A stretch of DNA of 64,000 bases from Panorpa germanica (lineage: Eukaryota > Arthropoda > Insecta > Mecoptera > Panorpidae), in NCBI GenBank assembly GCA_963678705.1, contig OY783212.1:13020001-13084000 (forward strand), given 5' to 3'. The notes under the pieces are model-generated. The model did not search any database. It saw only the letters and a program-made list of their open reading frames with translations, and was not told the origin of the DNA. Every line of letters begins with the position of its first letter. Position 1 is the first letter of the stretch. The position numbers and the translations under genes are program-made. Positions 11,317-25,464 of this stretch are shown piece after piece.

Positions 11317-14300
11317 TTATTTTCTTTTTTGGGATTCTAAGTAACTTCCAGACAAAGCTAACAGACGATACCGCTGTTTAAGATTTCTGGCTCGAACGTG
11401 AGCAGAAGCGACCTCCAGAGTATAGTTCCCTGGAAACCATCCTTGCGCAGAATCTCGTATACGTTCACCATGGTACCATCCTGATAATATTAAATTAAAT
11501 GAGGAAAATTGTCGATTTGTAAACAAAATATCAAGTTTCAATTATAATAAGAATAATTTCACAATTTAACGAACGTGTATTAGAGTTGTGAATTATATAA
11601 ATATAATAATAATTAAAATCACCATCAGCCATTTTTCTGTTAACATTAACAACGTCCCCCGCTTCCAGTGCTAATTCATCAGCTTGCCGTGGTACATAAG
11701 AATGTATTGCTGTTACTTGCGGACAATCCCATTCTTCATATAATGTTTCTTCAGGATTCTCAGAACTAGGTGGCGAACATGCTTGCAACCAACGTTGCTG
11801 ATCTGTTTCACTTGAACAAGACATCATCTAATGTTCATAAGCAAAAAATTATTAAAATAATAATTATATGTATATCGTATTTAATAATTAGCTTGTGCAA
11901 TTATTAATTCATACCATTTCAACAGTTTTTCCATCATGATTTTCTATAAGTGTGACTAATAAAACTGGCTTTCCGGGTGAATCCTTAATATTTAGTGGTG
12001 AACCATCGGCAGAACCTGGACTAACTTGAATTAATGATCTTGAGCAATAGTCTACTACTACATATGCATCTTCACTGTAAAAATATCAATAATTTTGTAT
12101 AAGATCTCTAAAAAAAACAATATTTTATAATTGGAAACATTAATACCTTTTCTTTTTGGTTATTACCATCAAATCGGTAAATAAGAAAAAGTATAACGGA
12201 AGTTTCACAAATTTCTTTCCAAATGTCAGTTTAGCATCTTCCCGCCATATGATCTGTGTTAGAGTTCCTGATTTTACTAAATATCGAGCTGGTGCAAGTT
12301 GTCCTGCAGGTAATATAGAAACAGGTGTTATAGTATTTGGAAATTCAATTTGCCGCGCTATCATTGATAGTTCCTCCATCTGTTCCGTTATCCGAGCAGC
12401 ATCATTGCATTTAGATACAATCTGAAATCATTTCAATAATTTACATAGCACCCCAATTGATCCTTTACAGTTAATATGTAGTTGAAATATAATTAGAGAG
12501 AAAGCAGTGCTAAAAACCGTACCTGGGTTAAAGTAGCTAAAGCAATTTGACATATTTTATATTCGTCGTCGCCTTGATTTAAACGTTTCAAAACAGCGTC
12601 TATCAACAATGGTAACCTGGTTATTCTTTGCATAGGCAACATTAAAAATGAGTGCAAACTTAATCCTTGACAAGTTGAATTTGATTCAAGTTGTTTTAAG
12701 ATTTCCGCAAATGGCCCACGATTTTCCCTAAAACATGAAAAAATATATGATCATGCAAGTTATGTTTAGTTTTTAAATACCTCGGTAACTTAAGCTTTTT
12801 AATAGCTTACTTGAGCTTTTTAAGAGTTTTATCCATATAGAATTGTTTTTCACAGTATGTAATATACACCTGGAAATGTTTTTCCGCATGATCGCAAACA
12901 ATATCGCAAATGCCCCCCAATAAAATATTATCTTGCCAACAATGTTCCATATCGGCAAGAAAATTCATTGAGCATTTTTTAACTAAAATAAATTCACACT
13001 GTAAATAATTTTTTTCATTTCATTTTAAAATTAAAACTAAAAATAGTTACCAGATTTAATATTTGAGAAAAGCTGCGATTTTTCGGATTTATTAAGTACA
13101 GATGGATCATCAAATTGAGGGTGTGACTCAAAATGTCTATGTAATAAATCTAATGAGTTTAAGTATGATGCTTCTGAAGTTATTAATTCAAATTTAGCTT
13201 CTTGTAATCTCTTTTGGTGAGCACTTAATGTACCTGAAGATAATATTTAGAGTAATATTGTATATTGTTTAAATATAAATTATAACGTTGTCGTTAAACT
13301 TACTAAGTACTGCAGAATTGATTACTTCCGGAATTTCGCACCAAAGGGTTCGACTAGCACCATGCGGATTAATGAGTTCCATTGCAGTTGGTCGATGAAT
13401 TGGTGGAATAGTGTCAGTTATAGGAGGAGGACTGCCAATTTCTTCATATCCATCAGTATCCGTATCAGAATCAAATGTAAGATGACGACATGCAGACTGG
13501 ATAGATTTAGTAAAATAGGATTATGTGACATTGACTTAAACATAATTTGTTTATATCTTACCTCCAATTTAGCTTGGTTATAAAACTGATAAAGTGGTTC
13601 ATCTTGGAATATATGCATTTGATCGCTTTTGCTGCTTTGTAAAGTATCACAGTCAGCACCACTATCCTGACCAGTGGATCTCTCGGTTGAGCTACTTGTG
13701 GTAGATAAATTGCTGGTTTGATATAATCCAATCTCTGTGTACCTGTAATAAAAATAAGCAATCTCATAAAACTATGTGTTTGTAACGAAAATATATATCA
13801 GTTACATAAATTAAGGTAAATGTTATGAAAATACTACATAAGAGTGTTTAACATCTTAGATTACCATGAAGTACTGGATGATCGTTCTCGGTCTAATCGG
13901 TTGATATCTCCCTTTCCATGAGTATGATCAGGTTTAAATAATCCACATTCCGCATACCAAGAAGTACTTGGTGCATTTGAATATTTTGATCTGGAAGGTT
14001 TTTTAGGATCAGTATTTACGGGCGGTGGAGGTGGTGGACTCAATGGCCTTAAAGTAGGTGTTGATTTTCTATTATACGCTTTGGATTCATCTGGAGTACT
14101 CATTGGTCTTGATTTTCGACGACTGGTGGGAACAGGTTTATCAGGACTGGACAACGGATCGCTGCATTAGAAATGGGAAATCATGAAATCCACAAATTAT
14201 TGGTATATTTTAATTTTTGTTTTATATAACCTACCTAGTACTACACTCCGAATCAACATCTGTAGAGTTCGCTAAATAAAATGTTGATTTTGAAGGAGAT

Positions 14301-17276
14301 AGTTGACCATTATTTGTACCAGTCGAAAATTGTCCAGGAGCTGCTGATAAACTTCTCTTAAATTTTGATTTAAATGACCAATATTTCTTTCGCGATAAAT
14401 TGTTGGAGTCTTCACTATTCGGTGATTTATCCTTGATATTTTTAATATCAGTTTGAGATTTGCTGATTTCTAAATTAATATATTGTTGGCTAGGATTGCT
14501 TGTCAATTTGCTTGAATGAAAATTTGTGTTCTGATAAGAGTCTTCATGTTTTTTATTCAATAATTTTGATTTTGAGTATATATCTTTTTCAGAACTGCGT
14601 TTATCAGTCGAACTATTGGAATTAAATGGAATATTCTGATAATTGATTCCTTCTTTTAAATTTTGTTTATTATTTGTTGTATTAACTGGAATTGGCGGTG
14701 AAGGTCTTAACGGTTTCATTGCCGAATTATTTGTTGGTTTTAAGTCGGTAGTTGATTTTCTCTTAGCAATTTTACTTAAACTTTTAGAAATATCATTTTT
14801 AGTTAATGACCAATTCCGTCTAAGTTTTTGCATACGTTTACCAGCTGCTGTTGCAAATCTTGTTAACGCATATGTCTGCCCCGACTGTGGAGGGTCTGGA
14901 AGTTTGTAATTACCCATGTCCACACCACTATCATGCTGTATTATAAAATGGAATTTCAATTATATACCACTTATAAAACATGATATACTCCTACTAGCAA
15001 AACAGTGTTAGTCTTACCTGCTGCAATTTATTAGAATCTTCTGAATCGGAGTCACTATCAAATGAATCATAATCATCATATTCTTGTTGACTATAAACAA
15101 CCTCAGCTTGATTCGTAAGAGTCTCGTAATGATTTTCTGAGTCTCGATCTCCTTTATGGGAATTAAAATTTACATTATGAATTTGCAAACATAATATTTG
15201 ATTTCGAAGAATTTGGCATGTAATAAATTTACTAATAAAACCTATCAAATAAATAAGTTCTGTTCTTGGTCTTATAGAATATTTTTGGTCATTTTTTAAT
15301 TAATAAGTACATATAATCTTTTATAACTATTTAAAATTAAAATACTAATTGAAATTTCTATGGTGTAAGTGTACATATTGTTAATATTAAAACCAATACT
15401 CGAATTATAAATTTAATGTTCTTATATATATTTTAGAAAAGTAAATTGAGTGGTTCGAGACTTAGATAAAAGGTATAAAAATCTTCCTTCATATTTTATT
15501 TTTCGAAGGTCTTATTCTGTATGTCATTTTCAGTGATTATACAATTTAATTGCTGAATAATGAAGTCACATTACTCCAATGATGAAATTTGGTAAAAAAA
15601 AGCTACTTCATTCTAAGGTTTTTCCCATGTTAAACATAAGGAATTTTAATATTTTTAACAGTGCAGAACTAACTACTGAATCATAAAGAGTAGGTGTAAT
15701 TTGGTGCATATATGGTCTACATGAATTCAACGGTTCAAGTTTTTCATATGAGCATGAAAGTGTGGTTTGCGAAATTTCAAACTGCCAATGCATAAGACAT
15801 GCTGACTCCGATGTTCACTTATTTCAATAATTTATAAAATTCTGAATGTATTTTACTGGCAAACTGAAAATGTGACCTTGACTTTAAAAACTTGCGATAT
15901 ATTGCGATGTTTTTAATGTTTTACCTGCTTGAAATTCATCACATTACTTTTACGTTATTATTTATTTTTATATTATACAAATAAATGTGCTTGTGTCATA
16001 CCAACAAAGAAAGTAATTTCTTGGCATTCTCGATGATGGTCCTCCGGCATTATAACTCGAAATGTAGCTAAACCAGCAACATCCCTATATGTTAGATCTA
16101 CATGTTCGTCTTTAGTAGCAGCAGTTTGTGAGGTGTTCATATAAAGGGGGTTGACATTCACCTCGTTTAAAGGGTTCTTTTGTTCGGTGGTGCCAGAGAC
16201 TAGATAATGAACCGATGCCGAAGACACAAACACTGAAATTGTGTTCATAAGTCTTATTGATAAATGTTATGATAAATAATTAAAAAAAAAAATCTTTGAA
16301 ATTGAACCACAAAAGTGTAAAAAGTAATTTATCTAAATAAATTTGATATAAAACCTTGATTTCGAAAATATTGACCTTAATTCTCATATTGAAACAAGTA
16401 ATTTAGAACGAGTTCAATATCGTCATGGATCGTAACAATTAATTTTCAATATCAGTAACATAATATATAATTTTTATTTTACTGATCCAAATTCAAAGTC
16501 TTTTGTTAATAAATGTTACAAAATCTGAAAGTTGTAAATACTGCTTACTTGTTGAGTGCAACAAGTAGCAAGCTGTCGAAATAAATTTCATTACATTAAA
16601 AGCGTAAAATGCCAATGTATGGCAATTTCTGTATAAGAAATTAAGTGAGTATTGTCTAGCTCGTTAATTAATAAAACACATGTCTGCATATTTCATTTGT
16701 ATATTCAAATTTAATGTGCGAGTATGTCAAGGAGTCGAGAAGAGTAAATAAAAATAATGTCTATAGATATTATGTCACAAATAATAAATTTGAAGTCATT
16801 TATATTTATTTTATTTTATGTTATATAATATAATATAATATTTGAGTGCAAATATATGAGACGATAAGTTCAGACGATAGTTGTTTTCTAAAATACAGTT
16901 CACAGTAGGAAAACTATGAAGAAGAACGGAAATTTAAATTATGAGAATTATAGTCTCAATTAAGTGTATAGGACTTTACTTCTAGATCCGTCCTCCTTAT
17001 AACTTCTATAATATTAAGAATAATAAAAAATAGTTGAATCTATAAGGCTCTGATGACTAAGGAATCTTTCCAATTTGAAAGTAAATTAAGAAGTTGTGCT
17101 ATAAAATTTCACAATTCAGGAGATATAATTCACCGGTTGAAATTGTAACACGTAGTATAAATAAATAAAATATTTATGGTACGACTATTGATACCTTGAT
17201 CTGCACATTGTGGGCGAGGCCTTCGTTTCCTGGGTGTTGTTGTTGGAACTGGTAGAGCAGCTCTTTCAAGAGCCAT
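11317..17276 (-). CDS. Exn: ephexin-type Rho guanine nucleotide exchange factor (DH-PH-SH3), 14 exons
   Basis: Activates Rho-family GTPases downstream of Eph receptors and related tyrosine signalling at membranes and synapses. Exons in coding order: 17195-17276, 16002-16232, 15018-15151, 14235-14935, 13865-14161, 13562-13742, 13304-13496, 13051-13233, 12811-12982, 12523-12727, 12147-12421, 11915-12074, 11623-11827, 11317-11480. Every border is GT/AG, all phases close, and the total is 3183 nt (1060 aa). The N-terminal half is disordered: acidic DSFDSDSDSED, HDSGVDMGNYKLPDPP, and a proline run followed by VNTDPKK. The ephexin core begins EPLYQFYNQAKLE and RTLWCEIPEVINSAVL. The DH domain (about 610-800) has SFLMLPMQRITRLPLL. 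A PH domain (about 835-945) and an SH3 (about 970-1030; AIHSYVPRQADELALEAGD, GWFPGNYT) follow. The tail has SAHVRARNLKQRYRLL. The start chosen is MALERAALPVP at 17276; an alternative upstream first exon is proposed separately. Confidence 0.92.
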
Positions 17277-19275
17277 TTTAAAGTTTGGGAAAACACATTT
17301 TTGTTCAAATATTGTTTTCTATTGTTTTTTAAAAATGATTTCCATCATTTTAGAGTTTTACATTGTGTTTCAATTTTCACTACCACAATTTTGTAACGTT
17401 AATCTGGAAATCATAAATTTTAACTTAAGTCAAATTCATGCCCGCTAACCATAGTACACATATGCATATTTTGCATAATATGTTAATTAATATGCATATA
17501 TATGCACATTTTCATCATGTTTATAATAATATCTTAAATATTTGTACATAATTTCATGTACTAATGTAATGTATTTCATATTTCACGTGTTGAAAATTAT
17601 TTGATTTATATAACTAATATGTATCTAATCAAAAAAAATGTAATAATTGAAATGTACAACAATGTTAAATAAACAATACAAATACAATGTATAGTTCCAT
17701 GTGAATAACCAACCATCCATGTGTACGTTCAGATGAAGACAATTAAATTATCGAACAAATGCCACCAACACTAGTGCATCAAATATAGAATATCATTGTT
17801 GGAAACTGGTTTCGCTATAATATGTTGTTACAAACACAGAACACAGCATCCGCCGCTGAAGTCGATGCTTAATGACAAAATGACAGAATGACATCATTGA
17901 AATGTACATTCATATTAGCGAATTGACTTCACAAATGAAAAATACAAATTAGTGATTAAAGTAGAACTGTAAATAATTTATTTACCTATATATTTATTAG
18001 AACATATTAGTCATACTTTTTGAATGGATATTTTTTAAGTTATGGTAATCAAAATGAAATAAAAGAGTGAGCTTAGTCAATATATTAATGCAATAATTTT
18101 TCGATACAACTCTCATTAAAACTATATTATATCGTACGTAAATTTATATTTATTTTTTAAAGTTTTACATAAAATTTTGGAAGCAGATGCTATACACCTT
18201 TCATAACGTATCGGATATATGCTAAATTATGATTAAAAATTTTGATTCAATTAATGGTTAATTAATAATTAAAACCATAGAACAAATTTGAAAATAAAAT
18301 AAATGCAGGATATATTAGACATATTGTTCCATGCTATACTACTATTGGGACTAAAATAATAAAATAATACATTAGGTAGATAGGATACTTAAAAGATGCA
18401 AAAAATTTAATGAGTTTTCTAGATTTTTGGAATTTGAAATTAGCGGGTCTTCTGATGCCGCAATATAATAAAATTTGTGAAAATAATTCTGTGTACTCTC
18501 GACTGGGTTGTGTGAAACGTATGATGGAGGATTACTTTTATTGTATAAAAAATGTGGAATAAATTACTTTGATTTGCAATCTGTATTCTAGTTACTCGTT
18601 TTTTAATAACATTTACAAGTAATGTATTTCATTGGTTTCAAGGTCGCTTGACGATAGCTATATATTGCGAATAATGAAATAATTCATGGCTATACCTTAC
18701 TTTATTCTCTTTATTATAAAATAAGTTCTTTTGATGTATTAAAGGTATTGAAACTAAGAAATAAACTATAATTTTGTATTAAACGTTCCTACAAAATATA
18801 TCTTGTATGATACTACAGCGTGAACCATATACAAAATGTTTTACTTTATTTTGGTATCCAAAAATAATTTGCAACACTTTCGATACGCTTAGACAACCTT
18901 CACATAGTTAAAAACACAATTAAAAATAACCTAGCATGGAAAGTTGCATGCAAAAATGTGTTAAAATCTCTTTAAATATATACATATGCATATTTGATGT
19001 TATTTCGTTATTTCTTATGATGGAATTTATATCGGACGCCTCATAAAGGTAAGCATATATGTATGTATACAGGTCTTTTGTTCTAGGTTCTCGGTTTATG
19101 GAAGGTGAACAATAAAAACCAATGAGGGGTAATCCATTAATTAAGTCACTCGCAAAATGGGTTGTGACACAATGTGAGGACGGCGACCGATTGCAAACCT
19201 TAGCCCCGAATCTGCCACAACAGAATGAGAATGGAACTGTGTTGTTAGTGAGATAACGAACGTGTATACGAGTGA

Positions 19276-19704
19276 GAGAAAATACACGGCACGAAACTAA
19301 ACTGGTTTGGTACGTTTTCAGCGACTCTGTTTCTCGGTCGCAAGGGCCATGCTTGGTTGCATGCTTTTGATGGTGATATCATGAACATAGATGTGAATAA
19401 ATGCTATTCAAAAGTATTTAAATACATACAAATACGACACAATAAAATCCCCTGTTATGCTATTGTTAAAAATTCTATAGAGTCACGAAACACGGGTCGA
19501 CTAGTTTGCAATCAGTACATTCGTGTGCGGAGAGCCTTACAAAATTTGTATGATGCGATTTATGGATGGACCATAGAACAAAATTTTGTTACACTTAAAT
19601 GTGTCTATTGCTTTTATTATGGTACGCGCTCATTTATCTGTGTAAAAGCAGTAAACGCATTGAATTTAATGAATGAAACGAGGAAGAGAATGCAAGTGGA
19701 GTGA
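19276..19704 (+). other. unrecognised open frame in a less AT-rich island
   Basis: The frame is open from 19276 to the TGA at 19702, about 142 codons. The first ATG is at 19381, giving a 107-aa peptide starting MNIDVNKCYSKVF and ending TRKRMQVE. The surrounding island (about 19040-19780) is clearly richer in G and C than its neighbours. I recognise no domain, signal peptide or splice junction. It could be chance, the remnant of an inserted coding sequence, or a 5' UTR or promoter of a longer Exn transcript read on the other strand. I would not call it a gene without expression or homology evidence. Confidence 0.2.
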
Positions 19705-22044
19705 AAGCGGTATCTTCATGGTTACTCGTAAAAATGCGTTCTGCCAGTCATTAGCTACGCGTCAAAGTGCGTTGATTTAGAAAGCAACCCTTGTGTTAAT
19801 GATGATAGTGCCATCAGTAAATACATTTATACAAAATATCGTTTCTACAGCTTACTTTCTCTTCCCGTTTTATTCAAAAATCCATTTGTGTTCACTGCTT
19901 TCCATGCTAAATATTTAGGCCGCAGTTTGGCGACCTCTGCTCTACAGCAACGATTTAATGTTTGCAGCAAAATACAGAAAGAAACAAAGCTAATTCAGTT
20001 TATGTTACAAACACATTAAACTAAGCTAAAGTGAAAATAATATATTGGCATAATATGGTATAAGTTGTTTTATACAGAAGCCGAGTTTCTATTACCTTAA
20101 AAAAATATTTACGGTAGACTTTGCTCTTTAATATAAATTTGTAAATAAAATAACATTGAAAAATGTTATTTGTAGAAGATTTATAATAATTAGTGACCAT
20201 GCAAAAGTAAAAGTATCAGAAAGTACATGAATAAAAAATAATACAATTATATAATACTAATAGTTCCAAAAAAATGTGACCTGGAACCAATTTATTGAAA
20301 CAAAAAGTTAGGTCATTTCCTCATTTCTTTTCCTGATTATTGCATTTTGTGTGTAAGTTAACTATCTAGCAAAGAATGCTCAATTAAAATTACTTTATGA
20401 TAATTGAATTTAGTTATTATATAAAAAGAAGAGGGATCTATAAGTCGGATATAAGAATTAAGTAATGTAAATTCTAATAATGAAATTTACCATCACTTTA
20501 AAATGCTCACAGTCTATCATTAAATATCAAACAACCCGAATAATTCTGATTTTTGTAATTCATTATGAAACTAGGATATATTTATGGAATATAACATTGT
20601 TAGAATACACGAAAACGAAAATACCACTGATCTAAGATTTGGGAATTTATTCTGTATGTCATTTTAATAATATAGCAACATATTTATTATTTGGTATATG
20701 TAATAATGTATACATCCTTCGACGGAATTTCCTATAATTTCAGCCAATATTTATTTCGAAATTTCATCATTTCGATCATTTTGTAATATAATACTATAAA
20801 ACATTTCAACGACAAGAATTAGTTAAACAGTTTTACTAAAGTTATATTTATTTCGTAATAAAGTTTCTTTTTTAAATATATTTTAAATAAAAAATATTAT
20901 TGAACCGGTATGACAAGGTAAGACAATTTCAAGCTGAAATGAGTGGGTTTGCTTATGAATTCTAAAGTACCAGTTAAAATGCATATTGTACAATACATAT
21001 AGAACCAAATATATACATACAAACTCAATCTACATTCTGGCAGCAATAAAAGTGTTCACTTTAAATACGTTATCTTTTTGAATACACGCTCAAATATGGG
21101 TGTACACCACTACCTCTTCTTATTATATGATTATATTCAAAAGAATTAATATGCGATACGATGCGAACACACTGTTTGCGCTACAAAACGACTGGTCTGA
21201 TATGTGAACTAAGAGAAATCACAAATTTCTCCTAGTTAATAAAAAAATAATTTTTGTATGGGAATATTTATACAAAACTTCACAACAGATAGACAGAATT
21301 TAATGTGAATGATAACCTTAAAAAACACAAGAAGTTATAAGAAAATCGATGGAGGCAAATCTATTAAGGGATGACACTGACACAAATATAAAATTCTCAC
21401 TGGAAAAAATTAGCGGAGTTGAAATAACACATATTTTATTTGATAGAGTTAACTTTAAAAGAACCGATATTTTGAAATACTAATTAAAATTCATAAAAAT
21501 AATGTATATTTTATAAATAATATTTTTTACTAAAAATGTATTGAAAACGCAATAAACAATATATTTATTTAAAACTTTCCACTAAACACTACTTCTCATC
21601 ACTTTGTTTTTATAAATCTGCAGACTTTACACAAGTTTTATGTATAATGAAAATAACCTTGTAATAATTTAAATTGTCACAGCAGCCATTTTTAATTATT
21701 ATTGTATTTAAAAACACAAGTTTTATATGACGAATGTTAACAAAGTATTTATATTATAATTTTTAATATATCATTAAACATATAAACAATAAACTATAAT
21801 TGTATATTTATAAATAATTATTATTTAACTAGATTCTTTAACAGATGTGTTACTTTTGAATGAAAACAACTATTTAACCATCCAAAAATAATAACCTATT
21901 CCGTAACCGTTTGTCTGAGTAACTGATGAAATCACTTTCACTTATTGAATTTATTTTAATAAATTAGTTAAAAATATAACCAATATTATATTGTACATGT
22001 AGTTTCTATTATATGTTTTAAACTTATATGAACATTGAACTAAA

Positions 22045-22592
22045 AAGTATAAAATACTGCGTGCTAGTTGTGCACTGGTGATTTTGTTCTGTTGCTTTTG
22101 TGTTGTTAACTAGCTATACTAGCAGTACGTACGAGACGACGGGTTTGGTTCTGTGAAAGTGTATCTGTGTGTATGTGTGTCTTTGTGTGAGTGCCTGGGG
22201 TACATTCATTTGTGCTAGTTTTGTTTAAATATGGATGAACAGGTTGCTAATGAATACGAAATGATTCAAACCAATACACCTTCAATGGAAATGTCAAAGT
22301 CCAATAAAATAGCGATTCTGATTTTTATAATGGATTTTTATATGAAACAGCGGCAGAGCATGGTCGGTGCTGACAAGGTGATCTGTCACGGCATCGCTAA
22401 CCACAAGCGGGTACTTAAAACTTTGAGTTAGCGAAGGCTGAATAAGGAATAAGAAAAACTACCCATAATACCCATAAAAAGATTTCGACTTCTGCTTTTG
22501 AGGAATGACACTGAAAGAGAAAATTGTCACCTGATAGAATTGGTTGAAAATAATACATTTTTTAATAAGGTTGTGACGATTACCAATTTAAA
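22045..22592 (+). pseudogene. TATA-linked small ORF, possibly a broken gene
   Basis: A GTATAAAATAC box at about 22047 is followed, after a GT-rich leader, by an ATG at 22231. The frame runs 66 codons (MDEQVANEYEMIQTNTPSME...) to a TAG at 22429. A second frame after this stop (about 22440-22592) reads LPIIPIKRFRLLLLRNDTE and stays open for about 45 codons. This looks like one coding sequence broken by a frameshift and stops. I do not recognise the family, and no splice sites explain the break. Chance is still possible in view of the short lengths. Confidence 0.3.
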
Positions 22593-23888
22593 ATAAATTT
22601 GGTGGATTCTTAAAAACAGACTACTTGATTCTGGGGTTGCCTGGAAAACCGGAAATATCTATTTATAACTACATAAAACTAAGAATAAGTATTTTAATAA
22701 GGTTCATTTAATTATTGAAATATAAATTTAAATAATATTCACTAAAACGATTGTAGACGGAATGTATTTATTCTGTGACTGTGCGATAGCAATAAAATTT
22801 TCAAATTTATAAACAAACCATGCATATATTAGATACTACATACCAATAATTTCGTGTAAGAAACAAAATATTCTTACGATATCTAAATATGTAAAATATA
22901 AAAACAAAGCAGTAGTTTTCAAAATATTTAACTTTTTTTAAACCATTTGTCCAGAAATGCACTGCAATTTTTATCATGTTTTTTTTTTTTAAATTATGCA
23001 CAGTAAACGATATTAGAGACAATATATTATTTTTTATACAATATAAAGCCCGATTCCACCTACTGTTTTAGTTTTTATTTTAAATATATTAGTTGGCAAA
23101 AATTAATCAAAAAAGAAGCGAAGAAATGAGGTATCGAAGAAACAAACCATTTATTTTTATACTATTTTACTATACAAATTTAATTCTTTACTATTAGTAA
23201 ACTGATGTTTCTTAATAACATAATAAATTACATTATTTTAAATGATAATATCCATTATCAAGGTATTAGCAGTAAATGGATCCTTCAAAATTACTTATAA
23301 CTGAATAGTACAATATTACCTTTATATCACCATTGCCATTAATTTTTGATTAAAATAATATACATTTTATTAATATCATTGGTGAAATATTTATTTACTC
23401 ATACTTTTTAAATTTTAAATAAACACAGTACTTATAATTGGAATATTTGTGGTCTAAGAGTTATGCCACTAAATGCTATAACTTAAAATTCAAAGGTCAT
23501 AGTGATGAGTTTTAAATACACTTAAAACTCTATTTTGTAACCGTTCAACTGACATTATTTTCCGAGGATTTTTTAAAGGATTATATGTTATAAATTAAGC
23601 TCTAATGTCTCTTAAAGTAATAACTTTACAACACTGTATGTACTGGAACTATTTGTAATGTAACTTCAACAACAGTGTTGCCTCATTAAAATTTGGAAAT
23701 GTGGAACATTAAGTGAAGAATGCAATGCAAGATACAAATTAAAATGAAGTACTTTTATTGATGTTTCACCAAGATTTATAGCTCTTATCCTGATATTGCG
23801 ATAAGTCTTTAACATGAACAACATGTGTAATGATACTATCAATCATTGCTCCATTGCTAATTTACAATCTCCGACATAAATACTACAT

Positions 23889-24767
23889 CAGTGGTTCTTA
23901 GTCGGTGGTCCGCGGAATTATAAAAATCCTTTGAAATAAGAAAATACATGTTATAATCTAAGAATTTATATGTTTAATTTTGTTAGAACAAGTATTGTTA
24001 TTGTTAAAAAAAAATTTATTATTAATATTTTTTAAATCATAATATTTTTTATATAATGGTTTGAATGACTGGTCTCACTTTAATATTATGTAATATAAGT
24101 ATTGTTATTTTATCAGCTAGTTATATCATGTAATTATATTTTGTACATTTGTATATTTACGAGCTGCAAACTGCTAAATATGGATGTTAACTTAAATTCA
24201 TGTATTATTTAAAAAAGGTGTTTTTAAGAAGTGCTAATGCAGTAAAATAGGTCACAAAACGTTGTATATTAGGAAAAGTCGTTTACGTAACAGAACCATA
24301 TTATTATGTTACATAAACATAAAATACTGTGTACAGGGGTTTAATAAATAGACAAGATAATATTCTAAAAATAAAAATATTTGAAATAACTTACGAAGAA
24401 TTTTGAATTAGATAAATGCATATATAAATATAATATATATAAGAGTTCTCTTCGTTATGGCTTATTATATAATAAAAATACTTATTTAGAAGAAGAAATT
24501 TGCATAGTACATTTAAATATTACGTTTTATGTTGTTCAAATCTGCAATTGTCGACAAGCTTGATTACAAATGATCAACATGAACAAAAAATATTCAAATC
24601 ATAATACTCTTTAATTACTGTTTTATTGAGTAATATGAATACTGCTTCTATTGACTTAAATTCATTTATGTTCAATGTTCAGTGCATATTTGTATTATTA
24701 AACTTTAATTATATCTAGTAATTTATATTCTATGGATCCACCAACCGTAGTTTTGGCACCTCTGCTG
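23889..24767. mobile_element. possible hAT-like non-autonomous element
   Basis: The left edge begins CAGTGGTTCTTAGTCGGTGG followed by TCCGCGGAA. The right edge, read inward on the minus strand, begins CAG(CAG)AGGTGCCAAAACTACGG with GGTTGGTGGATCC after it. Both resemble classic hAT termini (CAG-GGTTCTCAA, CAGAGGTGCCCAAACT), but they are not good inverted repeats of each other. I could not match an 8-bp target duplication. No transposase frame lies between them. Two independent decayed ends are an equally good explanation. Confidence 0.3.
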
Positions 24768-25233
24768 TGTACAGTTTTTATCTTAATGTAAATATATCTG
24801 TTGTTCACTTTATGACTTTACTTTTATTTAATTTTGCTATTCTTCATTGTAAGTTTTACATTATAATCAAAAGTGTTCCATCATTTTGAATATGTTGAGA
24901 GTCTCTATACTACAAAGTAACTTACAGGCAGTAATTATAATTTTATGACTAGTTCAAGTATAATTAAATTAAAAATACTTCAAAAGATGTTACAAAATTA
25001 AAAATATGTTATGTTGTGAAAGAACAGAGTAAGATTATAATAATTCATTGTAATTTATAGTACAAGTTCTTTACTTTTACAGTGTATGTATATTGTATTT
25101 TTAGTTAATATATTAATAATAATGTAGAAAAATATTATGAGGTGTAATTATATTTTCATTGTATTATTGTTAATTTAGAAACTTCATGACCTTGGCACAT
25201 TTCCTGTGAACACAACCTGCTTGTGCGGTATAC

Positions 25234-25464
25234 ATGCATTGTGTACTACGAGTGTACTACTCGTTGAAATCCGTTGGTCTCACACGACTGAACCATTCAT
25301 TAAAGGAAATTGAAAATGAATTCTTGTTTTACTTTAACAATGTTATAACTAACACTGATTGTGAGACGAATTTCAATGGCTACAATGTCTGCACGATCAT
25401 CGAACGTAATTGCGTTATATCTTCATTGAATGATCTTGCAAAATTACTGCTTCCAAGATGTTAA
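25234..25464 (+). other. unrecognised 76-codon ORF
   Basis: A true ATG opens 76 codons (MHCVLRVYYSLKSVGLTRLN...), in a stretch a little richer in GC than its flanks. No domain is recognised, and a stop lies close upstream in the same frame. It most likely occurs by chance or is a decayed insertion inside the putative Exn intron. Confidence 0.12.

Noticed and set aside
11317..11827. A separate SH3-domain gene
   Set aside because: Phases and splice sites make these the last two exons of Exn, and SH3 follows DH-PH in ephexins.
15608..15793. 61-codon minus-strand ORF between Exn exons
   Set aside because: Lies in the intron between exons 2 and 3, with no splice support; the exon 2-3 join is in phase without it.
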